A model generated the notes under the pieces. It was not told the DNA's origin. It made no database searches and worked only from the letters and a program-made list of their open reading frames with translations. Below, piece after piece: positions 22,728 through 35,358 of a DNA stretch of 64,000 bases. Position numbers and translations under genes: made by a program. This DNA is from Triticum aestivum (Eukaryota; Streptophyta; Magnoliopsida; Poales; Poaceae). Each line of letters starts with the position of its first letter. Position 1 is the first letter of the stretch. The DNA lies in the NCBI RefSeq assembly GCF_018294505.1, contig NC_057813.1:321639955-321703954 (forward strand). Direction: 5' to 3'.

Positions 22728-23589
22728 AGAGTTCTTGAGGGTGATTCCGCCAACATACTTCACTCATATCATTTTGGCAACAACAAGTGCAATCAACTTC
22801 CACATCTTGCACTAGTTCAAGAAGTCACAAACCCTCTTGTTGGTAAGACAAGGGACAAGGTAACCTAATGCATTCATGGACATCATCTTGTGTGTGCATC
22901 ACTCTATGTCTATGGATATCCTTGTTTGTTCCTTGTGGGACTAACCCGCGTAGGTATTGAAAGTGCAAGACACTCCAAAGGATTGCTCCAAATGATCTTC
23001 ATCAACATTGAGCATCCACATCTTTAACACCTACATGAAGTCATCATCGACAAAACCCAAGGTTAGTTCATCCCTCTAAGGGGGGATCTCACATCTAGGG
23101 GGAGCTTAACTCTAAGAATTGAGTCAAAGCAACTCTAATGGTGTGAACACATCAATGCATTATGTAAAAGTGGTAACCCCACTTGAGCTTAAACGATCAG
23201 TATGACCTATGATCAAATGTTCTCATTTGACTCCTAAGTCAATATACTCATATATAGATGACCTAGTCATCGCCAATTGTTTGATAGATGCTAGAATTGG
23301 TTGTGCATGCTTTGCCACATCTTTCATTTGCCATTTTATTGTGTGAGCATGTTGGTTGCATATTTAAATCATTCGAGGACATCCACTTGTTGCTTTGATG
23401 ATTGATTTCTTTTTCTTTTGCCAAGTGGATGAACAAGAATGCCTAAGAACCTTCTCTAGCTATCTGTGCTTTTCTTGTCTCAAACTCTATTCATGCTACA
23501 TCACAAAATTTGATCAAGTCAGATTCGAACCACTCTATGTGAGGAGCACTCGGAGTCCCCGATTTGTCATAGACTTAAACTTCCAAAAC
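22728..23589 (+). other. Non-coding region where pol would be expected
   Basis: About 860 bases between the gag stop and the internal promoter-like segment. It includes a purine tract CTAGGGGGAGCTTAAC near 23095, resembling the PPT words further down. No RT, integrase or RNase H motif is seen in any frame. Confidence 0.6.
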
Positions 23590-24478
23590 TTCTTTGTGCG
23601 TTTCGTCTGACCGATTCTTCCATTTCGGTCATACCGAGATCACTAAGTCGATCTAGGTTTTAATCTCGGTGCAACCGATTTGAACATTTCGGTAACACCG
23701 AGTTGCTGTAACTGCCAACAGTTATGCATCTCGGTGCCACCGAGTTGTTCCACTCGGTCACACCGACAGGGTCGGGCTATATATACTCACGGGCAAAAAT
23801 TTGGAAACTTTCTCCAAACCCCTTCGCCCGCGCATAGCTCGCTCTGCCACCTGGGTCTCCGGATCGTCCTCCTCGTCACCAGCCACCTCCAGTCGCTGGT
23901 CTCCGCCGCCGTCAACGGAATTCGACCCCACCATTGCCGCTGTAGCGAGTTCATCGCCAAGCTAGGGTATGGACTCGATCACAGTGCTATCCCCGTCCGA
24001 TTCCTAGCACATTGTGTTCATCATGATTCTTGCCACGATTGAAATGATTCAATCCAGTCAAAACAATCCATAGATTAGAAGTGAATTGGAAATCTAGGGT
24101 TAGGTTTCCACCAAAACCATCTCGGACCCACCGAGTTGTAGAACTCGGTTCCACCGATTCGGCTAAGGCCATTGCACAAGTGATTCTCGTTCTGACCGAG
24201 AATTGCAAATCGGTGTGACCGAGTTCAGGACTTTGTGAAACCCTAGCAGTCTCGGTGCCACCGAACTGTGACACGGTCTGACGGAGTTCACTAGTTTAGG
24301 TCCCAAAGTTGCTTCGGTATCACCGAGTTTGCAAATCGGTTGATCCGAAATGCTTTTTGTGGAAAACTAAAACTAAGTTTTTGAATCATTCTTTTGAAAA
24401 AACCTCTGCATTTTGTGATGCTCATCCAATCTATCTCATCTATATCTATTCACAGGGTCTGCGGTCAGTATTTTCAAT
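23590..24478 (+). promoter_or_regulatory. Internal promoter-like leader of ORF2 (palindrome array plus TATA)
   Basis: At 23610-23770 there are five or six CGGTnnnACCG-type palindromes (TTCGGTCATACCGAGA, ATCTCGGTGCCACCGAGT, CACTCGGTCACACCGACA). They are followed by a TATA box CTATATATAC at 23777, then a G/C-rich leader and a second palindrome cluster (24118-24350) before the ORF2 ATG. The arrangement (array, TATA, leader) copies that of the LTR promoter but the sequence is not an LTR copy. Promoter activity is inferred. Confidence 0.5.
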
Positions 24479-26545
24479 ATGTCTAATCAAAGTGACAGCC
24501 AGAACCAGTCAGAGGAGAAGATTCACATGAGTGAGGGCACTAGTCCCTCTAGCACCTCAGATGATGGCAGCAGGAGCACCCCAAGCAACTTGCCCAAAGC
24601 TGCCACCGGGGCCAGAAAGAAGAAAATCTCAGAATTTGAGGATGAAGACTATGTGGTAGTTGAGGATGAGGCCACTTCCAAGAAGAAAGTGCTCAAAAAG
24701 GAATATGGCACAGCTGCAACCACTAAGCCTGGTATGAAGAACAAAGTGACTGCAAAGAAAACTCCCATGTCAAAAGCCAGAGCCTCTACTCATGTACCAG
24801 AGACATCTGATCCCAAAGAGGCTGTTGTAGAAGGGAAGAAGAGGAAGGAAAGGGTCAAGAAGACCATGGCCAGAGTTGTTGGACAGCCTTCCATGATGGA
24901 AGAGGAAGAGGAAGAAGAGGCTACTGCACCAGCTCCCAAGGCTCAAAAGCTTATGGGTGATGCTATTAGGTCAGGAGCTGCATCATCAAAGCCCAAAGAA
25001 GCACCCAAAGCTGCCTCCAAGCCCAAGACTGCACCTAAGAGGAATACCAGGAACATATCTGCTGCTGAAAAGAACAAGGCCCCAGTGCCTGAAGCTATTG
25101 CTGAAGAAGAAGAAGATGCAGAGCATATCTTGAGGAAGTTGAAGACAAAGATTCCAGACCACAATGATGCTCATCCTGTGGCTGAGAACATGAAGCTGAG
25201 GAAGGATGCAGGACTCAGACAGTGGAGATTGTCTGATCCTTATGCTATTAGGAGAAGGACTGCTGTTGACTACAGGTTCCATACTAAGGAACAACAGGAT
25301 TTCTATGAGACTGTGCTGCTAGATAAGAAGCTTATAGTTTGTGACATGAGGAGGGTGGATTGGAAATACATCAAGGAGAATGAGGAACACTATCCTGGTG
25401 TGTATGACAGTTTCAGTACTTGTGGAGTTGCAGACTTTGTTGGACAGAAGTTCACAAAGTGGAATGATGAGCTCATAATGTAATTCTACTCCACAGCACA
25501 CTTCTATCCAGATGGCAGGATAGTATGGATGTCTGAAGGTACAAGGTACCAGTCTACAAATGAAGAATGGGAAAATCTGATAAATGCACCAACGGAGAAA
25601 GAAGATGACTTGGATGTCTATGCCAAGAAGAAGAAGGATCACAATTCTATGGCACACATGTACAAGGAGATCCCAGATAAAGCTCTTGAAACTCACAAGT
25701 TTGGATATGTACATTTCCTTCTGTCAGGACTGCCAACCATCAACTAGATCCTTAGACACACACTCTTGCCCAAGTCGGGTGATCACAACATGATCAGAGG
25801 CCATGCTATCAATCTGCTACACATATTTGATGTGCCTCAAAAGTTCAAGGTCATGAGCCTCATAGTTGAGACTATTAAGAGGACAGCAGCTGACCAGAAG
25901 AGAAGGTGTGGGTATGCCCCACAAATCCAGGAGCTGATAAACTCTAAGATGGGCACAGGCACATACCTATTGGACAAGGATCACATGCCTGTCTTTCCAG
26001 ATTTTGAGGACAACCAAGTTGTTATGGATGAAGATGGCCCATCTTCTGTGCATGCTCAAGCAAAGAAGGAGAAAGCAAGGACGGAGAAGGCTACCAAGAT
26101 GCCAACAATGGAAGAGGCATCTCAATACTTTTTAAACAGCAAACAAGATCAACTAGGCAACTTGATTGCATCCACTCTGAGGATTGAGAAAGGGCTGGGC
26201 ACCTTGACTCAAAACCAGGAGAGCCTGGAGAGGATCATGGAGCAGAAGTTCTATGACTTGGATGTGAAGGTAACTAAGATCCAGTCTGTTGTTGAGCAGC
26301 TTCAGGATGATATGCAGGAGAGGAAGGGCAAGACGACCACAGATGCATTTGCCAGAGTGCCTAGAGCTCATAGATCAGCTGCAGTGCCAGTGACAGACAC
26401 CAGAGCCACTTCATCTGCACCACCTACAGCTCCTACAGCTCCAGTGCAACCAGCTCCAGCACCTACACCTCCAGCTCCATCCACATCAACTGAAGCTTTC
26501 ATCCTTGGAGTCATATCTACACCACCACATGAAGACCAAGCCTAA
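24479..26545 (+). pseudogene. Accessory ORF2 (plant 'putative transposon protein' type), right copy
   Basis: One frame of 688 codons from ATG 24479 to TAA 26543-26545, interrupted by TAA at 25481-25483 and TAG at 25745-25747, with no frameshift. Layout: acidic Ser-rich start; Lys-rich basic region with KKRKERVKK (about codon 120); EEEEEEE patch; conserved core (about 250-470) with RFHTKEQQDFYETVLLDKK, ADFVGQKFTKWNDELIM and FLLSGLPTIN; coiled coil (about 560-600); Pro/Ala-rich tail (APTAPVQPAPAPTPP). The basic stretch could be a nuclear localisation signal. It sits where Sireviruses may carry an extra, sometimes 'env-like', ORF, but I see no signal peptide or membrane segment. Function unknown. 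Confidence 0.8.
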
Positions 26546-26744
26546 GAGATAACATAGTACTATGCATTTTCTAGGAACTTTTTGGTAACTTGTTGCCAAA
26601 GGGGGAGAAAAATGTATAGATCATAGGCTTCGAGAGAGAGAGTTTGCTTTTTGTTCTCTGTTGCTTTGGTGGTTAAACTTTATTTGCGTGTTTGAGATAC
26701 TTTAGGTCTATGTGATACCTGGATGATCTTGTGTTTGATCATAT
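26546..26744 (+). promoter_or_regulatory. First part of the multiple-PPT region (right copy), split by an insertion
   Basis: Holds the first PPT-like tract (CAAAGGGGGAGAAAAATG near 26597). The BARE-1/Angela-like element then interrupts the sequence at CATAT, and the region resumes at 35359 with the other two tracts. Confidence 0.75.
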
Positions 26745-28400
26745 TGTTGGGGAACGTAGCAGAAATTCAAAATTTTCTACGCATCACCAAGATCAATCTA
26801 TGGAGTAATCTAGCAACGAGGGGAAGGGGAGTGCATCTACATACCCTGGTAGATCGCTAAGCGGAAGCGTTCAAGAGAACGGGGTTGAAGGAGTCGTACT
26901 CGTCGTTATCCAAATCACCGGAGATCCTAGAGCCGAACAGACGGCACCTCCGCGTTCAACACACGTACAGCCCGGTGACGTCTCCCATGCCTTGATCCAG
27001 CAAGGAGAGAGGGAGAGGTTGAGGAAGACTCCATCCAGCAGCAGCACAACGGCGTGGTGGTGATGGAGGAGCGTGGCAATCCTGCAGGGCTTGGCCAAGC
27101 ACCGCAGGAGAGGAGAAGGGAGAGGGGTAGGGTTGCGCCAGGGAGAGGTCAAACTCATCTGTTGGCAGCCCCAAAACCCTCAAGTGTATATAGGGGGAGA
27201 AGGAGGGCTGTGCCCCCTCCTAGGGTTCCACCCCTAGGGGCGGCGGCCAGCCCAAACCCATCTAGGGTGCGGCCAAGGGGGGAGAGGGGAAACTTGCCCC
27301 CCAAGTTAGGTGGGTGCGCCCCCTCCCCCAAACCCTAGGCGCCTTGGGCCCTCCCGGTGGTCCCGGTACGTTCCTGATAAAACCCGAAACTTTTCTAGTG
27401 ACCAAAATAGGACTTCCCATATATAAATCTTTACCACCGGACCATTCCGGAACTTCTCGTTACGTCCGGGATATCATCCGGGACTCCGAACAATATTCGG
27501 TAACCACATACAAACTTCCTTTATAACCCTAGCGTCATCGAACCTTAAGTGTGTAGACCCTACGGGTTCGGGAATCATGCAGACATGACCGAGACGTTCT
27601 CCAGTCAATAACCAACAGTGGGATCTGGATACCCATGTTGGCTCCCACATGTTCCACGATGATCTCATCGGATGAACTACGATGTCAAGGACTCAATCGA
27701 TCCCGTATACAATTCCCTTTGTCTAGCAGTATTGTACTTGCCCGAGATTCGATCATCGGTATGCCGATACCTTGTTCAATCTCGTTACCGGCAAGTCTCT
27801 TTAGTTGTTATGTAACACATCATCCCGTGATCAACCCCTTGGTCACATTGTGCACATTATGATGATGTCCTACCGAGTGGGCCCAGAGATACCTCTCCGT
27901 TAAGCGGACTGAAAAATCCCAGTCTCGATTCATGCCAACCCAACAGAAACTTTCGGAGATACCTGTAGTGCACCTTTATAGCCACCCAGTTATGTTGTGA
28001 CATTTGGTACACCCAAAGCATTCCTACGGTATCTGGGAGTTGCACAATCTCATGGTCTAAGGAAATGATACTTGACATTAGAAAAGCTTTAGCATACGAA
28101 CTACACGATCTTTTGTGCTAGGCTTAGGATTGGGTCTTGTCCATCACATCATTCTCCTAATGATGTGATCCCATTATGAACGACATCCAATGTCCATGGT
28201 CAGGAAACCGTAACCATCTATTGATCAACGAGCTAGTCAACTAGAGGCTTACCAGGGACATGGTGTTGTCTATGTACCCACACATGTATCTGAGTTTCCT
28301 ATCAATACAATTATAGCATGGATAATAAACCATTATCATCAACAAGGAAATATAATAATAATAACTAATTTATTATTGCCTCTAGGGCATATTTCCAACA
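26745..28400 (-). repeat. 3' LTR of the BARE-1/Angela-like element (1,656 bp)
   Basis: Ends TGTTGGGGAACG and CATATTTCCAACA on the plus strand. It lacks about 102 bp present in the other LTR (roughly 34202-34303); the deletion joins at CCCT. The neighbouring plus-strand AGTCTCTCACTTGC (28401 on) corresponds to the purine tract preceding the 3' LTR on the minus strand. Confidence 0.9.
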
Positions 28401-29246
28401 GTCTCTCACTTGCACTAGAGTCAATAATCTAGTTCACATTGCCATGTGATTAACATTGACATGTCACATCGCCATGTGACCAACAACCAAAGAGTTTACT
28501 AGTGTTACTAAACTAGTTCACATCCTCATGTGATTAAGACTCAATGAGTTCTGGGGTTTGATCATGTTTTTCTTGTGAGAGAGGTTTTAGTCAACGGTCT
28601 GCAACATTCAGATCCGTATGTATTTTGCAATTCTCTATGTCATATTGTAAATGTTGCTTCCACGCTCCACTTGAAGCTATTCCAAATGGTTGCTCCACTA
28701 TACGTATCCGGTTTGCTACTCAGAGTCTTTCGGATAGGTGTTAAAGCTTGCGTCGACGTAACCCTTTACGCCGAACTCTTTATCACCTCCATAATCGAGA
28801 AACATGTCCTTTATTTACTCCAAGGACAATTTTGACCGCTGTCCAATGATCTATTCCTGGATCATTCTTGTACCCCTTGACTGACTCATGGCAAGGCACA
28901 CTTCCGGTGCGGTACACAGCATAGCATACTATAGAGCCTACGTCTGAAGCATAGGGGACGACCTTCGTCCTTTCTCTCTCTTTTGCCGTGGTCGAGCTTT
29001 AACTCTTAACTTCATACCTTACAACTCAGGCAAGGACTCCTTCTTTGACTGATCCATCTTGAACACCTTCAAGATCATGTCAAGGTATGTGCTCATTTGA
29101 AAGTACCATTTAGCATTTTTGATCTATCCTCATAGATCTTAATGCTCAATGTTCAAGTAGCTTAATCCAGGTTCTCCATTGAAAACACTTTTCAAATAAC
29201 CCCATATGCTTTCCAGAAATTCTACATCATTTCTGATCAACAATAT

Positions 29247-29422
29247 GTCAACAACATATACTCATCAGAAATTCTATAGCGCTCCCACTCACTTCTTTGG
29301 AAATACAAGTTTCTCATAAACTTTTGTATAAACCGTCAACAACATATACTCATCAGAAATTCTATAGCGCTCCCACTCACTTCTTTGGAAATACAAGTTT
29401 CTCATAAACTTTTGTATAAACC
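29247..29422. repeat. Perfect 88-bp tandem duplication inside the decayed interior
   Basis: Two identical 88-base units starting GTCAACAACATATACTC at 29247 and 29335. The surrounding coding sequence is badly decayed, so the perfect identity means the duplication is much younger than the element's decay, or is an assembly artefact. Confidence 0.9.
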
Positions 29423-29671
29423 CAAAATCTTTGATCATCTCATCAAAGCGTACATTCCAACTCCGAGATGCTTACTCCATTCCTTAGAAGGATTGCTGGA
29501 GTTTTGCATATTTGTTAGTGTCCTTTAGGATTGTCAAAACCTTCTGGTTGTATCACATACAACCTTTCCTCAAGAAAACTGTCGCAGAAACAATGTTTTG
29601 ACATTCTATCTGCAAGATTTCATAAATAATGCAGTAACTTCTAATCCATTTCCAACAGACTCTTAGCATCG

Positions 29672-31317
29672 CTATGAGTGAGAAAGCCTCACCATAGTCA
29701 ACTCCTTGAACTTGTCAGAAAACATCTTAATGACAAGTCGAGCTTTATTAATGGTGATTCTTACCATCATTGTCTGTCTTCCTTTTAAAATCCATTTGTA
29801 CCCAACGGCCTTACGACCATCAAGTATTTCTTCCAAAGTCATGGATCCTTTCTCGGATTTTATGGCCTCGAGCCATTCGTCGGCATCCGGGCCCACCATC
29901 GCTTCTCCGTAGCTCGTAGGTTCGTTGTTGTCTAGAAACATGACCTCTAAGACAGGATTGCGTACCACTCTGAAGTAGTACGCATCCTTGTCACCCTACG
30001 AGGTACGATAGTGACTTGATCCGAAACTTCATGATCACTATCATAAGCTTCTACTTCAATTGGTGTAGGCGCCACAGGAACAACTTCCTGTGCCCTGCTA
30101 CACACTAGTTGAAGTGACGGTTCAATAACCTCATCAAGTATCCACCATCCTCCCACTCAATTCTTTCGAGAGAAACTTTTCCTCGAGAAAGGACCCATTT
30201 CTAGAAACAATTACTTTTGCTTCCGGATCTGAGATAGGAGGTATACCCAACCATTTTGGGTATCCTATGAAGATGTATTTATCCGTTTTGGGTTCGAGCT
30301 AATCACGATGAAACTTTTTTCACATAAGCGTCGCAGCCCCAAACTTTTTTTAAGAAACAACAACTTAGGTTTCTCCAAACCATAGTTCAAACGGTGTCGT
30401 CTCAACGGAATTACGTGGTGCCCTATTAAAGTGAGTGCGGTTGTCTCTAATGCCTAACCCATGAACGATAGTGGTAATTCGATAAGAGACATCATGGTAC
30501 GCACCATATCCAATAGGGTGCAACTATGATGTTCGGACACACCATCACACTATGGTGTTCCAGGCAGTATTAATTATGAAACAATTTCCACAATGTCTTA
30601 ATTGCGTGCCAAAGCTCGTAACTCAGATACTCATCTCTATGATCATATCATAGACATTCTATCCTCTTGTCACAATGATCTTCAACTTCACTCTGAAATT
30701 ACTTGAACCATTCAATAATTCAGACTTGTGTTTCATCAAGTAAATATACTCAACATCTACTCGAATCATCTGTGAAGTAAGAACACAACGATATTCACTG
30801 CATGCCTCAACACTCATTGGACTGCACACATCAAAATGTGTTACTTCCAACAAGTTGCTATCTTGTTCCATTTTACTGAAAACGAGGCTTTTCAGTCATC
30901 TTGCCCATGTGGTATGATTTGCATATCTCAAGTGATTCAAAATCAAGCGAGTCCAAACGATCCATCTGCATGGAGTTTCTTCATGCGTATACACCAATAG
31001 ACATGGTTCGCATGTCTCAAACTTTTCAAAAACGAGTGAGTCCAAAGATCCATCAACATGGAGCTTCTTCATGCGTTTTATACCAATATGACTTACATGG
31101 CAGTGCCACAAGTAAGTGGTACTATCATTATTATCTTATATCTTTTGGCATGAAAATGTGTATCACTACGATCGAGATTCAATAAACCATTCCTTTTAGG
31201 TGCAATACCATTGAAGGTATTATTCAAATAAACAGAGTAACCATTATTCTCCTTAAATGAATAATTGTATTGCGATAGACATAATCCAATCATGTCTATG
31301 CTCAACGCAAACACCAA
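29672..31317 (-). pseudogene. Copia pol remnants (integrase, RT), minus strand
   Basis: Recognisable pieces in element order from high to low coordinate: GAG-pre-integrase (31111-30896: MWHCHVSHIGIKRMKKLH), integrase core start (30871-30659: LLEVTHFDVCSPMSVEA, with the first catalytic Asp), the integrase-RT spacer (30156-29947) and the RT start (29968-29672: DADEWLEAIKSEKGSM, DGRKAVGYKWILKG). None forms a continuous frame. The RT catalytic YxDD is not seen. Downstream RT/RNase H (29670-28401) is too decayed to delimit. Confidence 0.8.
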
Positions 31318-31655
31318 ATAACAATTATTTTAACACCAATCTCGATGGTAGAGGGAGTGTGCGATGCTTGATCACATCAACCTTGGAAACACTTACAACA
31401 CATATCGTCGACTCACCTTTAGCTAGTCTCCATTTATTCCGTAACTTTTATTTTGAGTTACTAACACTTAGCAACCGAACCGGTATCTAATACCCTGGTG
31501 CTACTAGGAGTACTAGTAAAGTACACATTAACATAATGTATATCCAATATACTTCTATCGACCTCGCCAGCCTTATCATCTACCAAGTATCTAGGGTAAT
31601 TCTGCTCCAGTGGATGTTCCCCTTATTACAGAAGCACTTAGTCTCGGGTTTGGGT

Positions 31656-32083
31656 TCAACCTTGGGTTTCTTCACTGGAGCAGCAACTGATTTGCTGTTT
31701 CATGAAGTACCCCTTCTTGCCCTTGCCCTTTTTAAAACTAGTGGTTTCACTAACCATCAACAATTGATGCTCCTTCTTGATTTCTACATTCGCGATGTCG
31801 AACATTGCGAATAGATCAAGGATCATTATTTCTATCTCTGTTATGTTATAGTTCATCATGAAGGTCTAGCAGCTTGGTGGCAATGACTTTGGAGAAACAT
31901 CACTAACTCATCTGGAAGATCAACTCCCACTCGATTCAAGTGATTGTTGCACTCAGAAAATCTGAGCACAAGCTCAACGATTGAGCTTTTCTCCCCTAGT
32001 TTGCAGGCAAAGAAAATCGTCGGAGGTCTTGTACCTCTGACGTGGGCACGAGCCTGAAATCCCAATTTCAGCCCTCGAAACAT
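31656..32083 (-). pseudogene. Copia gag remnants, minus strand
   Basis: Short frames at 32083-31856 (SHCHQAARPS end, LVLRFSECNNHLNRVGV) and 31859-31656 (HQLLMVSETTSFKKGKGKKGYF) resemble the C-terminal half of BARE-type gag and the lysine-rich segment next to the zinc knuckle. The knuckle itself is not intact. The region from 32084 to the PBS should hold the rest of gag and the leader, but I could not read it. Confidence 0.65.
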
Positions 32084-33577
32084 CTCATATGTTCCGCGAC
32101 GTTTTGAAATCGTCTTTGGTGCCTCAATTCTAAACTGTTTAGCTGAACTATCACGTAGTTATCAAAACGTGTATGTCCGATGTTCGCAACATCCACAGAT
32201 GACGTTTGAGGTTCAGCACACCGAGCGGTGCATTAAGGACATCAGCCTTCTACTGTCCGCATAATTGCTACTGTCAACTTTCAACTATACTTTTCTCTAG
32301 GAACATATCTAAAACAGTAGAACTAAAGCGCGAGCTATGACATAATTTGCAAAGGGTTTTTGACTATGTTCAGGATAATTAAGTTCATCTAATGAACTCC
32401 CACTCAGATAGACATCCCTCTAGTCATCTAAGTGATTACATGATCCGAGTCAACTAGGCCGTGTCCGATCATCACGTGAGACGGACTAGTCATCATCGGT
32501 GAACATCTTCATGTTGATCGTATCTACTATACAACTCATTCTCGACCTTTAGGTCTCTTGTGTTCCGAGGCCATGTCTGTACATGCTAGGCTCGTCAAGT
32601 TAACCTAAGTGTTTTGCGTGTGTAAATCTGGCTTACACCCGTTGTATGTGAACGTAAGAATCTATCACACCCGATCATCACGTGGTGCTTCGAAACGACG
32701 AACTTTCGCAACGGTGCACAGTTAGGGGGGACACTTTCTTGAAATTTTAATGAGGGATCATCTTATTTACTACCGTCGTTCTAAGCAAATAAGATGCATA
32801 AGATGATAAACATCACATGCAATCAAATAGTGACATGATATGGCCAATATCATTTTGCTCCTTTTGATCTCCATCTTCGGGGCTCCATGATCATCATCGT
32901 CACCGGCATGACACCATGATCTCCATCATCGTGTCTCCATGAAGTTGTCTCGCCAACTTATTACTTCTACTACTATGGCTACCGGTTAGCAATAAATTAA
33001 AGTAATTACATGGTGTTGTTCAATGACACGCAGGTCATACAATAAATAAAGACAACTCCTATGGCTCCTGCTGGTTGTCATACTCATCGACATGCAAGTC
33101 GTGATTCCTATTACAAGAACATGATCAATCTCATACATCACATATCATTCATCACATTCTTCTTGGCCATATCATATCACACAGCATACCCTGCAAAAAC
33201 AAGTTAGATGTCCTCTAATTATTGTTTGCATGTTTTACGTGGCTGCTATGGGTTTCTAGCAAGAACGTTTCTTACCTATGCAAAACCACAACGTGATATG
33301 CCAATTGATATTTACCCTTCATAAGGACCCTTTTCATCGAATCCGTTCCGACTAAAGTGGGAGAGACTGGCACCCGCTAGCCACCTTATGCACCAAGTAC
33401 ATGTCAGTTGGTGGAACCTGTCTCACGTAAGTATACGTGTAAGGTCGGTCCGGGCCGCTTCATCCCACAATACCGTCGAAACAAGATTGGACTAGTAACG
33501 GTAAGCATATTGAACAAAATCAATGCCCACAACTACTTTGTGTTCGACTCGTGCAAAGAATCTACGCAATATACCTA

Positions 33578-33590
33578 GCTCATGATGCCA
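33578..33590 (-). promoter_or_regulatory. Primer-binding site of the BARE-1/Angela-like element
   Basis: On the minus strand TGGCATCATGAGC lies one base after the 5' LTR end at 33592. It is a decayed form of TGGTATCAGAGC (initiator tRNA-Met). It confirms minus orientation. Confidence 0.8.
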
Positions 33591-33591
33591 C

Positions 33592-35353
33592 TGTTGGGGA
33601 ACGTAGCAGAAATTCAAAATTTTCTACGCATCGCCAAGATCAATCTATGGAGTAATCTAGCAACGAGGTGAAGGGGAGTGCATCTACATACCCTTGTAGA
33701 TCGTTAAGCGGAAGCGTTCAAGAGAACGGGGTTGAAGGAGTCGTACTCGTCGTGATCCAAATCACCGGAGATCCTAGTGCCGAACGGACGGCACCTCCGC
33801 GTTCAACACACGTACAGCCCGGTGACGTCTCCCATGCCTTGATCTAGCAAGGAGAGAGGGAGAGGTTGAGGAAGACTCCGTCCAGCAGCAGCACAACGGC
33901 GTGGTGGTGATGGAGGAGCGTGGCAATCCTGCAGGGCTTCGCCAAGCACCGCGGGAGAGGAGAAGGGAGAGAGGTAGGGCTGCGCCAGGGAGAGGTCAAG
34001 CTCATCTGTTGGCAGCCCCAAAACCCTCAATTATATATAGGGGGAGAGGGAGGATTGCGCCCCCACCTAGGGTTCCACCCCTAGGGGCGGAGGCCAGCCC
34101 AAACCCATCTAGGGTGCGGCCAAGGGGGGAGAGAGGGGAAACTTGCCCCCCAAGTTAGGTGGGTGCGCCCCCTCCCCCAAACACTAAGCGCCTTAGGCCC
34201 TTGTGGGGGGCGCACCAGCCCACCTGGGACTGGTCCCCTCCCACACTTGGCCCATGCAGCCCTTCGGGGATGGTGGCCCCACTTGGTGGACCCCCGGGAC
34301 CCTCCCGGTGGTCCCGGTATGTTACCGATAAAACCCGAAACTTTTCCGGTGACCAAAACAGGACTTCCCATATATAAATCTTTACCTTCGGACCATTCCG
34401 GAACTCCTCGTGACGTCCGGGATCTCATCCGGGACTCCGGACAACATTCGGTAACCACATACAAACTTCCTTTATAACCCTAGCGTCATCGAACCTTAAG
34501 TGTGTAGACCCTACGGGTTCGGGAATCATGCAGACATGACCGAGACGTTCTCCGGTCAATAACCAACAGAGGGATCTGGATACCATGTTGGCTCCCACAT
34601 GTCCCACGATGATCTCATCGGATGAACCACGATGTCAAGGACTCAATCGATCCCGTATACAATTCCCTTTGTCTAGCGGTATTGTACTTGCCCGAGATTC
34701 GATCGTCGGTATGCCGATACCTTGTTCAATCTCGTTACCGGCAAGTCTCTTTACTCGTTCCGTAACACATCATCCCGTGATCAACCCCTTGGTCACATTG
34801 TGCACATTATGATGATGTCCTACCGAGTGGGCCCAGAGATACCTCTCCGTTAACCGGAGTGACAAATCCCAGTCTCGATTCGTGCCAACCCAACAGAAAC
34901 TTTCGGAGATACCTGTATTGCACCTTTATAGCCACCCAGTTATGTTGTGACGTTTGGTACACCCAAAGCATTCCTACGGTATCCGGAAGTTGCACAATCT
35001 CATGGTCTAAGGAAATGATACTTGACATTAGAAAAGCTTTAGCATACGAACTACACGATCTTTTGTGCTTGGCTTAGGACTGGGTCTTGTCCATCACATC
35101 ATTCTCCTAATGATGTGATCCCGTTATCAACGACATCCAATGTCCATGGTCAGGAAACCGTAACCATCTATTGATCAACGAGCTAGTCAACTAGAGTCTT
35201 ACCAGGGACATGGTGTTGTCTATGTACCCACATATGTATCTGAGTTTCCTATCAATACAATTATAGCATGGATAATAAACGATTATCATGAACAAGGAAA
35301 TATAATAATAATAATAAATAATTTATTATTGCCTCTAGGGCATATTTCCAACA
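33592..35353 (-). repeat. 5' LTR of the BARE-1/Angela-like element (1,762 bp)
   Basis: Nearly collinear with the 3' LTR at 26745-28400. On the minus strand a TATA-like CCTATATATAATTG lies at about 34027-34040. It holds the 102-bp segment lost from its partner. The many substitutions between the two LTRs imply an old insertion, consistent with the decayed interior. Confidence 0.92.
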
Positions 35354-35358
35354 CATAT

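Larger units (their letters stand above)
26745..35353 (-). mobile_element. BARE-1/Angela/WIS-like Copia element, full length with decayed interior, TSD CATAT
   Basis: Minus-strand element of 8,609 bp flanked by CATAT at 26740-26744 and 35354-35358. LTRs are 26745-28400 (3') and 33592-35353 (5'). On the minus strand each starts TGTTGGAAATATGCCC, the well-known start of the BARE-1/Angela/WIS group. The PBS abuts the 5' LTR at 33578-33590. The interior (about 5.2 kb) retains recognisable gag, integrase and RT pieces full of stops and indels. It inserted into the 3' non-coding region of the Sirevirus-like element. Confidence 0.92.

Noticed and set aside
24479..26545. ORF2 as a retroviral-type envelope gene
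   Set aside because: It sits where Sireviruses may have an env-like ORF, but no signal peptide, membrane anchor or cleavage motif is visible. The protein is basic/acidic with coiled coil instead.
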